Below are positions 7,145-14,773 of a DNA stretch of 36,995 bases, piece after piece. Source of the stretch: Nitrosopumilaceae archaeon. Its GTDB lineage: Archaea; Thermoproteota; Nitrososphaeria; Nitrososphaerales; Nitrosopumilaceae. The position numbers were made by a program, and so were the translations under genes. Numbering within the stretch: the stretch's first letter is position 1; each line of letters starts with the position of its first letter. A model generated the notes under the pieces. The model was not told the origin of the DNA. It did not search any database and saw only the letters and a list, made by a program, of their open reading frames with translations. The stretch covers positions 1 through 36,995 of the forward strand of contig JASHNR010000032.1 in the NCBI GenBank assembly GCA_030041535.1, read 5' to 3'.

Positions 7145-8014
7145 TTACGATCTCAGATTAGAACTATCAAGAATAATCTGTTCTGGGAATTTCCAGTTAG
7201 GTACTAACTGCAAGTCGCGAAGCAGCGGTGGTTCCATGACTCTCTTTGTTGCAATCTTGACATATTTCTCTGACTTGTCAACTCCCATGTACCTTCGCTT
7301 CAGAAACCTAGCCATCTTTGGGGTTTGGCCACTCCCTGCAAAGGGGTCCAAGACTAGATCACCCACATTACTGTAAAGTTGAATCAATCTATACGGAATC
7401 TCTTCTGGAAAAGCTGCGGGATGGAATTTTCGGTAGCTTGGTGGCACAGGAGCAATATGCCATACCGAATTTGCCATCTCCTTTTTCATTATATTATCGA
7501 TCCTAAGTCTACTTTTCTTGTCCTTGACGTTGTGGAATGGTTCCTTTCGCAGTATTATAATCTGTTCATGCATGATATTAGGATAATAATATGTAGGATA
7601 TGGATGCTGTATTGTTACACGGAACCTCTTTTTGCCACCAGTTACCTTGTTCCAAACTATCTCTTCAAAAAACTTCCAGCCACTATCATTTTTTGTCAGT
7701 TCAATTGACAATAATGCCGGTAAAGGTAGTTTGATTTTTCCTTCTATGATCTCATTTCCAATAACAATACAACAGTAACCGCCTGGTTTGGTTACTTGAT
7801 AAACCTGTGAAAATACTTGTTTCATTTCTTCAAGCCAGCTCTCAATTGATACTCCAGCAGTTCCCCTATACCATTTCTGACTTGCCTGATGTTCATCATA
7901 GTTTATGGCGTTATGGTATGGCGGAGACGTCACAGTAAGAGACACAGTATTCTTGCCAATTTGGGAAAGATCTCTTGAATCAGAAACTATGATGGAGTTT
8001 GGTTTCCACACCAT
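7145..8014 (-). CDS. Beta-class DNA methyltransferase (N4-cytosine or N6-adenine), apparently orphan
   Basis: A 289-residue DNA amino-methyltransferase. The catalytic motif IV is TSPPYH (SPPY at residues 30-33) near the N-terminus. The SAM-binding motif I is DPFAGSGQT (223-229) near the C-terminus. This order defines the beta class. SPPY favours N4-cytosine methylation, although some N6-adenine enzymes share it. No restriction-endonuclease gene is adjacent: only a 67-aa basic protein follows and Alba precedes. It is therefore probably a solitary enzyme with a regulatory or host-marking role, which is inference. The promoter region holds ATTAAATAT about 20-28 nt before the ATG, and a perfect 11-bp hairpin lies at 8098-8131. 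The length is normal for a solo enzyme. Confidence 0.9.
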   Translation of the reverse strand: MVWKPNSIIVSDSRDLSQIGKNTVSLTVTSPPYHNAINYDEHQASQKWYRGTAGVSIESWLEEMKQVFSQVYQVTKPGGYCCIVIGNEIIEGKIKLPLPALLSIELTKNDSGWKFFEEIVWNKVTGGKKRFRVTIQHPYPTYYYPNIMHEQIIILRKEPFHNVKDKKSRLRIDNIMKKEMANSVWHIAPVPPSYRKFHPAAFPEEIPYRLIQLYSNVGDLVLDPFAGSGQTPKMARFLKRRYMGVDKSEKYVKIATKRVMEPPLLRDLQLVPNWKFPEQIILDSSNLRS

Positions 8015-8097
8015 CTTCCTAGAGTAGTTTGATATTTAATATTTGTAAGAAGATCTGAGTATCAACTAGTTACATAGTAGAAATCAAAGAAAATCAG

Positions 8098-8131
8098 CTA
8101 AAACATGTTTTCGATGATTTACATGTTTTAG
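8098..8131. terminator. Perfect 11-bp inverted repeat after alba
   Basis: CTAAAACATGT (8098-8108) and ACATGTTTTAG (8121-8131) are exact reverse complements with a 12-nt loop. The repeat lies 7 nt past the alba stop on the minus strand and is followed there by T-rich sequence, which suits a terminator. It also lies about 85 nt upstream of the methyltransferase start, so an operator role for that gene is an alternative. Confidence 0.5.
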
Positions 8132-8137
8132 GCAGTC

Positions 8138-8434
8138 TTATGCATTTTTCTTGACTTCAATTTCTATAGTGGATACGTTTCTTGGTCTTCCGTCATTTGA
8201 CTCGAGCTGTTCAGATCCTATTTTTATTTCCCCTATAGAGTATCCGGAACCGTCTGTCCTTCTAGCAACTATTTGTGCCACGTCGACAGCTCTACCTATG
8301 CTAAGCCCTCTGGCCTTTATCGATATTTTTGGGCGGTTAGCAAGCTGTATGAGCGCCGATGTCACATATGCCATCAAAGGCTTTTTTCCGATGAAGACTG
8401 TGTCTTTTGCTTCCGATCTATTCTCTGTGCTCAT
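8138..8434 (-). CDS. albA: DNA/RNA-binding chromatin protein Alba
   Basis: A 98-residue Alba-family protein. It coats DNA and RNA as dimers and is a main chromatin component in many archaea. The N-terminal VFIGKKPLMAYV carries the paired lysines (17-18) that bind nucleic acid, one of which is acetylated in Sulfolobus. ISIKARGLSIGRAVDVAQIV follows as the second strand-helix block, and the C-terminus is the beta hairpin. The length is typical. A TTTTATGA box (about 8459-8466) sits 25-30 nt before the ATG. The gene is divergent from the exported repeat protein and separated from the methyltransferase by the inverted repeat at 8098-8131. Confidence 0.95.
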   Translation of the reverse strand: MSTENRSEAKDTVFIGKKPLMAYVTSALIQLANRPKISIKARGLSIGRAVDVAQIVARRTDGSGYSIGEIKIGSEQLESNDGRPRNVSTIEIEVKKNA

Positions 8435-8596
8435 GTGATTTTCTTATCTTGGTCGTTTCATAAAAGTTTCTTTAATGTTTGTTCGAGAACTACCTATTAT
8501 TGAGAAAAACGATCAGATGTTATGATGACTTTGATAATATAATCAAGGATGATTGTATGCTAATGTAAATATACCCGTAGAATATACAACCTCTAG
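8435..8596. promoter_or_regulatory. Divergent promoter region alba / exported protein
   Basis: In this 162-bp gap, the minus strand has TTTTATGA near 8462 for alba. The plus strand has TAAATATAC at 8565-8573, about 27 nt before the ATG at 8597. Between them I see no ORF and no clear dyad. Confidence 0.45.
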
Positions 8597-9094
8597 ATGC
8601 TAAATCAAAAACTACGATTTGGACTGGCTGCAATAGCATTGTTGTCCGTAATGATCTGGATAGTGGCCGTACCATCTGTCAGTGCATTGACACCAAGAGA
8701 CTTTTCATACCTAGAAGATGATCATAAGACTGACAGATTCCCGGGTGGCCAAAATATATGCGGAGATCAGCTCTGCACACCAGACCAATGGTCAACAATG
8801 AATCAAGCAATATACAATGCACAACGCAATCCAGGCGAATGCGCCTCATTGAAACAGTGGAAAGAATGCACACCAGCACAGCAAACCAATAGAGGTCAAG
8901 GAATGCCATCATCTGGAAATAACATGCAAGGCATGTCAGGTCAGCATGGAAATAATATGCAGGGAATGTCAGGAATGCCATCATCTGGAAATAACATGCA
9001 AGGCATGTCAGGTCAGCATGGAAACTTTACACATTATACCAATGGTAACTTCACAAACCAGAACAATGGTAACTTCACAAACCAGACAGGCTAA
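8597..9094 (+). CDS. Secreted Met/Gly/Asn-rich repeat protein
   Basis: A 165-residue exported protein. A signal peptide covers about residues 1-30 (hydrophobic core ending VSA-L). The middle (about 31-95) is a small Cys-containing domain with four Cys (CGDQLC, GECAS, KECT), likely two disulfides outside the cell. The C-terminal third is low complexity: two 24-residue units of GMPSSGNNMQGMSGQHGN type, then NGNFTN units that carry N-glycosylation sequons (NFT). The many Met and His residues could bind copper, an attractive idea in a copper-rich ammonia oxidiser, but this is only inference. No family recognised. A TATA-like box lies about 27 nt before the ATG, and aroD follows 21 nt after the stop. 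Confidence 0.75.
   Translation: MLNQKLRFGLAAIALLSVMIWIVAVPSVSALTPRDFSYLEDDHKTDRFPGGQNICGDQLCTPDQWSTMNQAIYNAQRNPGECASLKQWKECTPAQQTNRGQGMPSSGNNMQGMSGQHGNNMQGMSGMPSSGNNMQGMSGQHGNFTHYTNGNFTNQNNGNFTNQTG
8899..9024 (+). repeat. 72-bp tandem repeat inside the exported protein gene
   Basis: A 54-nt segment at 8899-8952 recurs almost identically at 8971-9024, a period of exactly 72 nt (24 codons). The 18 nt between them resemble the repeat core. The near-identical DNA implies a recent duplication. Confidence 0.8.
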
Positions 9095-9115
9095 ACCAAG
9101 TAAAACAGACTAACA

Positions 9116-9790
9116 ATGTCCAATAAAACTTGCGTATCAATTGGCGCGTCTAGTGTAACAATGCTCTCAACCAACCTGAGAAAGGCGCTGAATAAATCAG
9201 ATTACGCCGAACTAAGGTTGGATTTTTTGAATCCAACTCAAATTCCTTATTGTCTAAATGTAGTAAGACCACACCTAAGACGGTGCATCTGTACTCTTAG
9301 ACCCAAGTCAGAAGGCGGCAAGTTTGAGGGTACCGAGACAGCGAGAATATCCATATTAAAATTAATTGCAGAATTCAACCCATATCTTCTTGATGTGGAA
9401 TACAACACATTGAGAAAAAACAAAAGTCTAAACCAATACCTCAAAAGAACAAGAGTAAACATTTTAGTATCATGGCATGATTTCTCAAAAACTCCAAGCG
9501 AGAAGTTGTTAAGATCCATGGTAAAGAAAATGTCAAGATTTTCAAAAAATATCAAGGTTGTAACTACAGCAAGAACGATTAATGACACGTTTAGGATTCT
9601 TAACTTATACAAAGGAATACCACGTAGATCAAATCTGATCGCCTTTGCAATGGGCGATTATGGTAGAATGTCCAGAATTCTATGTGCAAGACTTGGAAGT
9701 CCATTCACATACGTATCCCTTGGAAAACCAATAGCCCCAGGACAATTTAGTCTTGATGAGATGACGTCAATATTTAGATTACAAAAATAA
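9116..9790 (+). CDS. aroD: 3-dehydroquinate dehydratase, type I
   Basis: A 224-residue type I DHQ dehydratase, which turns 3-dehydroquinate into 3-dehydroshikimate through a Schiff base. The catalytic His is in VSWHDFS (His121) and the Schiff-base Lys is in IKVVTTA (Lys147). The N-terminal AELRLDF and the C-terminal SLGKPIAPGQ substrate loop are also typical. The length is slightly short, as is usual in archaea. It stands alone, separated from aroA'-aroB' and from aroE by unrelated genes, and follows the exported repeat protein by 21 nt. The intervening sequence lacks a clear TATA box, so read-through from the upstream gene is possible. Confidence 0.92.
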   Translation: MSNKTCVSIGASSVTMLSTNLRKALNKSDYAELRLDFLNPTQIPYCLNVVRPHLRRCICTLRPKSEGGKFEGTETARISILKLIAEFNPYLLDVEYNTLRKNKSLNQYLKRTRVNILVSWHDFSKTPSEKLLRSMVKKMSRFSKNIKVVTTARTINDTFRILNLYKGIPRRSNLIAFAMGDYGRMSRILCARLGSPFTYVSLGKPIAPGQFSLDEMTSIFRLQK

Positions 9791-9796
9791 AAGCAG

Positions 9797-9825
9797 GTTA
9801 GAAGAGAAACCTCTCACTGTCTAAC
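9797..9825. terminator. Hairpin between convergent genes
   Basis: GTTAGA (9797-9802) pairs with TCTAAC (9820-9825), and an inner AGAG/CTCT pair extends the fold. It sits in the 34-bp gap between aroD and the convergent 77-aa gene, a natural place for a shared terminator. The same six-base arms occur in the hairpin at 25630-25644. Confidence 0.4.
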
Positions 9826-10058
9826 TAGAGACTATTTTCAAAATGTCGTCGAACAAACGAAGATTCGGCTTTTTTTATCCTGACAGATTCTGCTACATCA
9901 TGAGCCATATCAACAAGTTCGTTTTTTGTCATCATGGGTTTTACAACGTCTTCTTTCTCAGAATCAATTTCAAACTCGATATCAGAAAGTATGTTTATGT
10001 TCTCGTCAAGCATCTTGCTGCATGCCTCTATAATGTCTCTAAAATCGTCTGATTCCAT
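9825..10058 (-). CDS. Small acidic hypothetical protein
   Basis: A 77-residue soluble protein, acidic in the N-terminal half (MESDDFRDIIEACSKMLDEN) and more basic at the C-terminus. It is probably two or three helices. No family recognised and no catalytic motif. The opposite-strand frame 9843-10052 is a poor match to protein-like composition, while this frame has normal charge patterning. A TTAATTAA box lies about 26 nt before its ATG on the minus strand, which supports expression. It converges with aroD and is divergent from the membrane zinc-ribbon gene. Confidence 0.6.
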   Translation of the reverse strand: MESDDFRDIIEACSKMLDENINILSDIEFEIDSEKEDVVKPMMTKNELVDMAHDVAESVRIKKAESSFVRRHFENSL

Positions 10059-10158
10059 ACATTGTAAAATTCCTTTTGTATTAATTAACTAATCTCTTAT
10101 TATCTCATAAAAAAACCGTTCTACCCAGCATTATTATAAAAGATAAACTAATACAATA
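10059..10158. promoter_or_regulatory. Divergent promoter region
   Basis: TTAATTAA (about 10079-10087) is placed for the minus-strand gene. ATTATAAAAG (10132-10141) is centred about 22 nt before the ATG at 10159. There is no other structure. Confidence 0.45.
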
Positions 10159-10443
10159 ATGAAGAAAATGGGTCAGTTTTTGAGCAATGTTCCAAGAAAT
10201 GTCATCATACTAGCTGTCGTAGTAACAGCAGTTCTTGGAATCTTTCATCTAATTCCATTACTGATACTTGTATGGATAGTTGCATTGGCATACATCATAA
10301 TATACCAATACAGGACGCCAAAAAATAATGGAGGTAATTTTGTATGTCTTGACTGTGCCACAATTCATCAGCAGGAAAGCTGCCCAAAATGCGGCTCCAA
10401 GTTAAAGAAGTTTTACTCTAGAACGAACAGCTATGGCGTTTGA
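10159..10443 (+). CDS. Membrane protein with C-terminal zinc ribbon
   Basis: A 94-residue protein. Two hydrophobic segments (about residues 16-31 and 32-51) form a tight helical hairpin in the membrane. The cytoplasmic tail carries CLDC (about 64-67) and CPKC (about 76-79), a CxxC-X8-CxxC zinc ribbon. The family is not recognised. Similar small membrane zinc-ribbon proteins are common in these archaea and untested. It precedes aroE by 64 nt on the same strand, but aroE has its own likely promoter, so operon membership is doubtful. Confidence 0.75.
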   Translation: MKKMGQFLSNVPRNVIILAVVVTAVLGIFHLIPLLILVWIVALAYIIIYQYRTPKNNGGNFVCLDCATIHQQESCPKCGSKLKKFYSRTNSYGV

Positions 10444-10507
10444 GTACCAATAGTTTGCCAAACCATTCCTAATACCTTAAATCATGATGCAAGGAAATTA
10501 GTTTTCG

Positions 10508-11329
10508 ATGACAAAAACTTATGCGGTCATAGGTGATCCCATTGATCATTCATTATCACCCGCACTTCATAACCCAGCATTTGCATTTCTAAGGCTAGAT
10601 TGCACTTACATTGCATATAGGATTCCAAAGGGAGAACTCGATGATGGCATTAAAGATTTGAAAAAGATAGGCATTGCAGGTTTCAATGTCACCATCCCAC
10701 ACAAAGTAGACATGATGAGACTACTTGACGAAGCTGATGACGAATGCAAAATGGTCGGAGCAACAAATACCGTAGTCAACACCGACGGTTACCTAAAGGG
10801 ATACAATACCGATGTAGATGGTTTTCTAGATCCAATAAGAAAAAGGAAGATTGATTGTAAAGGCTGTGATGTATTGTTAATTGGTGCAGGCGGAGCTGCC
10901 AGAGCCATCATTGTAGGATTTGCAAAGGAGAAAATTCGTAAAATAACCATTACAAACAGAACACAAGAAAGGGCAGAAGAAATGGTGAGCTTTGCAAAAC
11001 AACTCGGTTTAGAATCTGAATATGTTGATCCGGTAAAAGCCGGAGACATGGCTGCAAATTTTCTTTTTATTGTGAACGCAACTTCGGTCGGTCTTAAGGG
11101 ACTAGGCTGCCCCATATCAACAAAAAACATTACCAGAGATTCCATAGTTTATGATATTGTGTACATGCCTGTAGAAACGCCACTAATTCAACGGTCAAAA
11201 GAACAAAGGGCGACGATCATATATGGTTGGGAAATGCTCCTTGCCCAAGCAATGAAATCTTTTGAGATTTGGACTGGTAAACCTGCCCCATACGAAGCAA
11301 TGAAATTGACACTTCTTGGGAGATTTTAG
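10508..11329 (+). CDS. aroE: Shikimate dehydrogenase
   Basis: A 273-residue NADP-dependent shikimate dehydrogenase that reduces 3-dehydroshikimate. The substrate-binding start is GDPIDHSLSPALHN, FNVTIPHK carries the catalytic Lys, and GATNTVV and YNTDVDGF are typical. The cofactor loop is GAGGAARAI, followed by the adenine-phosphate-binding NRTQERAE. The C-terminus GWEMLLAQAMKSFEIWTG is also canonical. A CCTTAAATC box (about 10472-10480) lies about 30 nt before the ATG. It heads a tight block: aroK starts 2 nt after this stop. Confidence 0.96.
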   Translation: MTKTYAVIGDPIDHSLSPALHNPAFAFLRLDCTYIAYRIPKGELDDGIKDLKKIGIAGFNVTIPHKVDMMRLLDEADDECKMVGATNTVVNTDGYLKGYNTDVDGFLDPIRKRKIDCKGCDVLLIGAGGAARAIIVGFAKEKIRKITITNRTQERAEEMVSFAKQLGLESEYVDPVKAGDMAANFLFIVNATSVGLKGLGCPISTKNITRDSIVYDIVYMPVETPLIQRSKEQRATIIYGWEMLLAQAMKSFEIWTGKPAPYEAMKLTLLGRF

Positions 11330-11331
11330 AA

Positions 11332-12186
11332 ATGGCCCAAGTAAGAGCAAGTATGCACGGTGCAGTCTCAATAGTAAACGCCATCGCAACTGGCAAGGGT
11401 GCAACACTGGGCATATCGCTTGGAATTGAAGCTACAATTGATACAGAGTCAGGAAAGGGAATAATTTTTGAGAACAGGGAATCAAGCCTTAGCTCACGCC
11501 TGATAAGAGCCGTTGTGGAAACATCAATACCAAAATCCGAACTGGAAAAAAATAGACTTAGGATATCTGTCAAAACAGAAATACCAGCAGGATACGGTCT
11601 GAAAAGCTCTAGTGCCATATCTTCTGTGATTTCACTTGCATGTGCCAAACTTTTCAAGCCAAAAGCAACAGACATTGAAATCTTAAGAGACGGAGTACAA
11701 GCTTCAATCCAATCAAAGGTAAGTATTACAGGTGCATTTGATGATGCGTGCGGATGTTACTTTGGAGGATTTGTTGTAACTGACAATACAGATATCAAAA
11801 TAATCAAATCAGAAAAGGTACCAGAAGATCTATCTGCAGTAATATTCATTCCAAAGTCTCGTAAAAGAGGAAATGTGAAAAAATTGAAAATTTTACAAAA
11901 TGCATTCTCTCAAGCATGGGATTTGGCAAATAAATCAGATTACTGGAATGCTATGACACTCAATGGTCTTGCTACTTTCACCATACTTGGTTCTGACCCG
12001 AAGATCTTGGCAGAGTTAATGGAGAGTGGCGCACTGGGAGCATCTGTTTCTGGAAATGGTCCTTCCATTGCAGCAATTGCAAAAAATGACAAGATTTCAC
12101 TGGTAAAAAGAGTATTTTCCTCGCTTGATGGAACTACAATAGTTTCTCCTGTCACCAACCAAAAGGCTGAAGTCCATGAAATGTAA
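11332..12186 (+). CDS. aroK: Shikimate kinase, archaeal GHMP type
   Basis: A 284-residue GHMP-superfamily kinase that phosphorylates shikimate at O3. It is unrelated to the P-loop bacterial AroK. The GHMP ATP-binding motif is PAGYGLKSSSAISS (about residues 84-97). The C-terminal GASVSGNGPSIAAI is the third GHMP motif, and GAFDDACGCYFGG holds the acidic catalytic region. Other GHMP kinases such as homoserine or mevalonate kinase are alternatives by fold, but its position between aroE and aroA fixes the role. The stop overlaps the aroA start by 11 nt. Confidence 0.94.
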   Translation: MAQVRASMHGAVSIVNAIATGKGATLGISLGIEATIDTESGKGIIFENRESSLSSRLIRAVVETSIPKSELEKNRLRISVKTEIPAGYGLKSSSAISSVISLACAKLFKPKATDIEILRDGVQASIQSKVSITGAFDDACGCYFGGFVVTDNTDIKIIKSEKVPEDLSAVIFIPKSRKRGNVKKLKILQNAFSQAWDLANKSDYWNAMTLNGLATFTILGSDPKILAELMESGALGASVSGNGPSIAAIAKNDKISLVKRVFSSLDGTTIVSPVTNQKAEVHEM

Positions 12187-13435
12187 GGTTGAAAAATCGA
12201 AATTATCTGGCATAATATCGTGTCCTCCTAACAAGAGTTATACACATCGTGCCATCTTCTTGGCATCACTTGCAAAGGGAAATAGCACAATTAGAAATGT
12301 GCTGCTTTCTCGAGATACCATTGCAACTATAAATGCCTGCAAGGTCTTCGGTTCCAAGATATCAACCAGTGGCTCTACTGTCAACGTTGAAAGTACTGGA
12401 AGTGTATCTGCGACAGGGCCAGAGATAGATGCATCAAACTCTGGCACGACAATTAGGATATCTGCAGCCATAGCTTCTCTTGTTGATGCCAAGATTACAC
12501 TTACAGGAGATGCCAGTCTCAAGAAAAGACCCATGCAGCCTCTCCTTGATGCTCTTGAGAAACTTGATGCAAAGTGTACATCAACTAATGGTACACCACC
12601 CATTACCGTAAAGGGGAAGATTCTCGGTGGTAGTACCTCCATATCTGGCTCTGTTTCAAGTCAGTTTATTTCTGCACTTTTGATTGCTGCTCCTAAAACT
12701 GAAAAAGGTATTACCTTAGAGATTGAAGGAGATCTTGTTTCAAAACCATATCTTGATGCAACTATTGCAATCATGCAAAAATTTGGTGTCAATGTAAATA
12801 CTATATCACCTTACAAGAAATACAACATACCAAAGCAGGACTACAAGTCAACAGATTTTACAGTTCCTGCAGACTTTTCCAGTATGGCACTTCTTCTTTC
12901 TGCTGCTGTACTAGTAGGAGATGACATGACAATTTCTGCTCCTATTGGAGATTTGCCCCAAGGAGACAAAGAAATGATAACTCATCTGAAAAAGATGGGT
13001 GCGGAGATATCCATAGGAGATACGGTAAGGGTCAAGGCACCGCCCAAGCTTACAGGTGGAAGGTTTGACCTATCAAATACCCCAGACTTGCTTCCTCCAA
13101 TGGCTATCTTGGCTCTTCGAACATCAAATCCAATTGAGATTTACAATGTAAAACATGCAAGGTTCAAAGAGACTGACAGGATTTCCATTTTAGCAAAAGA
13201 GCTGTCAAAGATTGGTATTGTAGTAACAGAAAAAGAAGACGGACTGATTCTAGAGGCACCACAATCCCTCAATGGTGCAGAGCTTGACTCTTCAGATGAT
13301 CACAGATTGTTTATGACATTTTGTATTGCCGGAATGGTTGTAGGAAACTGTACTGTAACAGACCCAGAATCCGTAGATGTCTCCTATCCTGATTTTATCA
13401 AGGAAATGAACAAGATAGGTGCCAATATTTCCTAA
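12176..13435 (+). CDS. aroA: 3-phosphoshikimate 1-carboxyvinyltransferase (EPSP synthase)
   Basis: A 419-residue EPSP synthase, which transfers enolpyruvate from PEP to shikimate-3-phosphate. Features are the N-terminal CPPNKSYTHRAIFLASLA with the PEP-binding Lys, SNSGTTIRI, KRPMQPLLDAL, SSQFISALLIAAP and the C-terminal RFKETDRISILAKEL and DDHRLFMTF blocks. The length is typical. The start ATG lies inside the end of aroK (11-nt overlap), so translation is probably coupled. The stop codon directly abuts the stop of the convergent EVE-domain gene with no gap. Confidence 0.96.
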   Translation: MKCKVEKSKLSGIISCPPNKSYTHRAIFLASLAKGNSTIRNVLLSRDTIATINACKVFGSKISTSGSTVNVESTGSVSATGPEIDASNSGTTIRISAAIASLVDAKITLTGDASLKKRPMQPLLDALEKLDAKCTSTNGTPPITVKGKILGGSTSISGSVSSQFISALLIAAPKTEKGITLEIEGDLVSKPYLDATIAIMQKFGVNVNTISPYKKYNIPKQDYKSTDFTVPADFSSMALLLSAAVLVGDDMTISAPIGDLPQGDKEMITHLKKMGAEISIGDTVRVKAPPKLTGGRFDLSNTPDLLPPMAILALRTSNPIEIYNVKHARFKETDRISILAKELSKIGIVVTEKEDGLILEAPQSLNGAELDSSDDHRLFMTFCIAGMVVGNCTVTDPESVDVSYPDFIKEMNKIGANIS

Positions 13436-13843
13436 TCAATTGTTTGACTTTTTTACAATCTCGTCCCAGAGTTGTTTTGGGACTGGCATTACAGACAGTC
13501 TTGAGATTCTTATCAATTCCCAGTTTTTGAACTTGGAGTCTTTTTTCATCTCTTCGAGGGTCACCGGCCTTTTCAATCTTGAGACTGGTTTTACATCCAT
13601 TACGACAAACCTCTCATCATCTTCTTTGGGATTTGGGTACGGATTACTTGTAATCTCCAGTATACCGACAGCCTGTCTCTCGTCTCCCGTATGATAAAAA
13701 AACGCCCTGTCTCCTTTTTTCATTTCACGAATGTGTTTTAATGCCAAGTTATTGTGAACTCCATCCCAAACAGTCTTTTTTTCTTTTTCCAGCAGGTCAT
13801 AATTATACGCGGTTGGTTCTTGTTTTACAAGCCAGTAATTCAT
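13436..13843 (-). CDS. EVE-domain (PUA-like) protein
   Basis: A 135-residue single-domain EVE protein, starting MNYWLVKQEPTAY and continuing WDGVHNNLALKHIREMKKGDRAFFYHTG. This is the signature of the family related to human THYN1. EVE domains have a PUA-like fold with an aromatic pocket for modified bases in DNA or RNA; 5mC-type DNA bases or modified RNA are the known or proposed ligands. The full length matches the family. The DNA methyltransferase at 7145 could supply a modified base, but no direct link is visible. It faces aroA head-on with zero spacing. Confidence 0.92.
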   Translation of the reverse strand: MNYWLVKQEPTAYNYDLLEKEKKTVWDGVHNNLALKHIREMKKGDRAFFYHTGDERQAVGILEITSNPYPNPKEDDERFVVMDVKPVSRLKRPVTLEEMKKDSKFKNWELIRISRLSVMPVPKQLWDEIVKKSNN

Positions 13844-13877
13844 GATTTTATCCTTGATTCGAGCATTATAGATTTTT

Positions 13878-14666
13878 CTAATGCAATTCTTTTTTCATTA
13901 AATAAAATAACAATCTCTTGTCCAAAAAATCAACCTCTGGCGAAATTTTTTCCTGGATAAAGACTTGGATCCTCTCGGAGTTTAGATCATATGCCTTGTT
14001 CTGAACATATTTTAGAATATCTGACATGCCTTCATTTGTTCCGCTTACAAATACAAATTGAAATACATGAGGAAACTCATTTGACTGGTTCCATATTCCA
14101 GCAGATAGTGTTTTTCCGTCTTTGATAGATATTATGACTCTATTTTGTTCTATGAGGTTTTTGATTTCTTCCTCATCTAACGGCAACCATTTCCATGAAT
14201 TGGCATATGTTGATGATTCAATGATACTGTCTAGTTGGAATGACGGTGTTGCCATTATTGCACTTGATTTTTGTTTTGCTGGAACCATTGAATATAGCCT
14301 CCATTTTTCTTCTATGTGATACCCCATTGATTCTGCAAGTCGTATTGATGGGTGGTTTTCACTTTCAATTATCAATCGAATTACCTTGTTTGGTATGACA
14401 GATTCTGCATGGGTTAGCATGTCAGTGCCAAATCCTTTTTTTCTATATTGTGGATGTACCCTCATTCCCTCAATCCATGCTTCTTTTTTAAAAGAAACCA
14501 CATGATATACGCCAACAACTGAATCATTTTCCTCCAATACATACAAGCCTCCTTTTGATTTCCACTTGTCCCAGACATCTGCAATATAGTCACCCCACTG
14601 GAATGTGTCTTTGCAGAATCCCAAGACTGTATTCTTGTCGCTTTCCTGCGCACTACGTATTTTCAT
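13878..14666 (-). CDS. GNAT acetyltransferase with extra C-terminal domain
   Basis: A 262-residue protein. Residues 1 to about 130 form a GNAT domain: GVYHVVSFKKEAWIEGMRVHPQYRKKGFGTDML holds the acetyl-CoA-binding R/Q-x-x-G-x-G/A loop (YRKKGFG), and SENHPSIRLAESMGY is the later helix. The C-terminal half (about 135-262) has no motif I can name and may be a second degenerate GNAT-like fold, as in other double-domain members. The substrate is unknown. It is divergent from aroC and 34 nt upstream of the EVE gene on the same strand. Confidence 0.8.
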   Translation of the reverse strand: MKIRSAQESDKNTVLGFCKDTFQWGDYIADVWDKWKSKGGLYVLEENDSVVGVYHVVSFKKEAWIEGMRVHPQYRKKGFGTDMLTHAESVIPNKVIRLIIESENHPSIRLAESMGYHIEEKWRLYSMVPAKQKSSAIMATPSFQLDSIIESSTYANSWKWLPLDEEEIKNLIEQNRVIISIKDGKTLSAGIWNQSNEFPHVFQFVFVSGTNEGMSDILKYVQNKAYDLNSERIQVFIQEKISPEVDFLDKRLLFYLMKKELH

Positions 14667-14773
14667 AGTTACATGTTAACCAATTATCTAATTTTTGATT
14701 GTATGGGTCAGGATTTTGTTGAAAATTGCCCGATTCCTATAAGGATTATAAGCATCCAAATGAAAAATTTATC
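14667..14773. promoter_or_regulatory. Divergent promoter region GNAT / aroC
   Basis: An ATTATAAG box at 14745-14752 is about 26 nt before the ATG at 14774, which argues that aroC starts there. The earlier in-frame TTG at 14726 lies upstream of this box. An AAATTAGATAAT stretch near 14690 is placed for the minus-strand gene. Confidence 0.5.

Noticed and set aside
7145-8014. Complete restriction-modification system
   Set aside because: No endonuclease or specificity gene is visible on either side; only the methyltransferase is supported.
9843-10052. Plus-strand 69-codon frame
   Set aside because: It is the antisense of a better-patterned minus-strand gene with its own TATA-like box.
14726-14773. 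N-terminal extension of chorismate synthase from a TTG
   Set aside because: The TATA-like box at 14745-14752 falls inside the extension, and the family core begins at the ATG at 14774.
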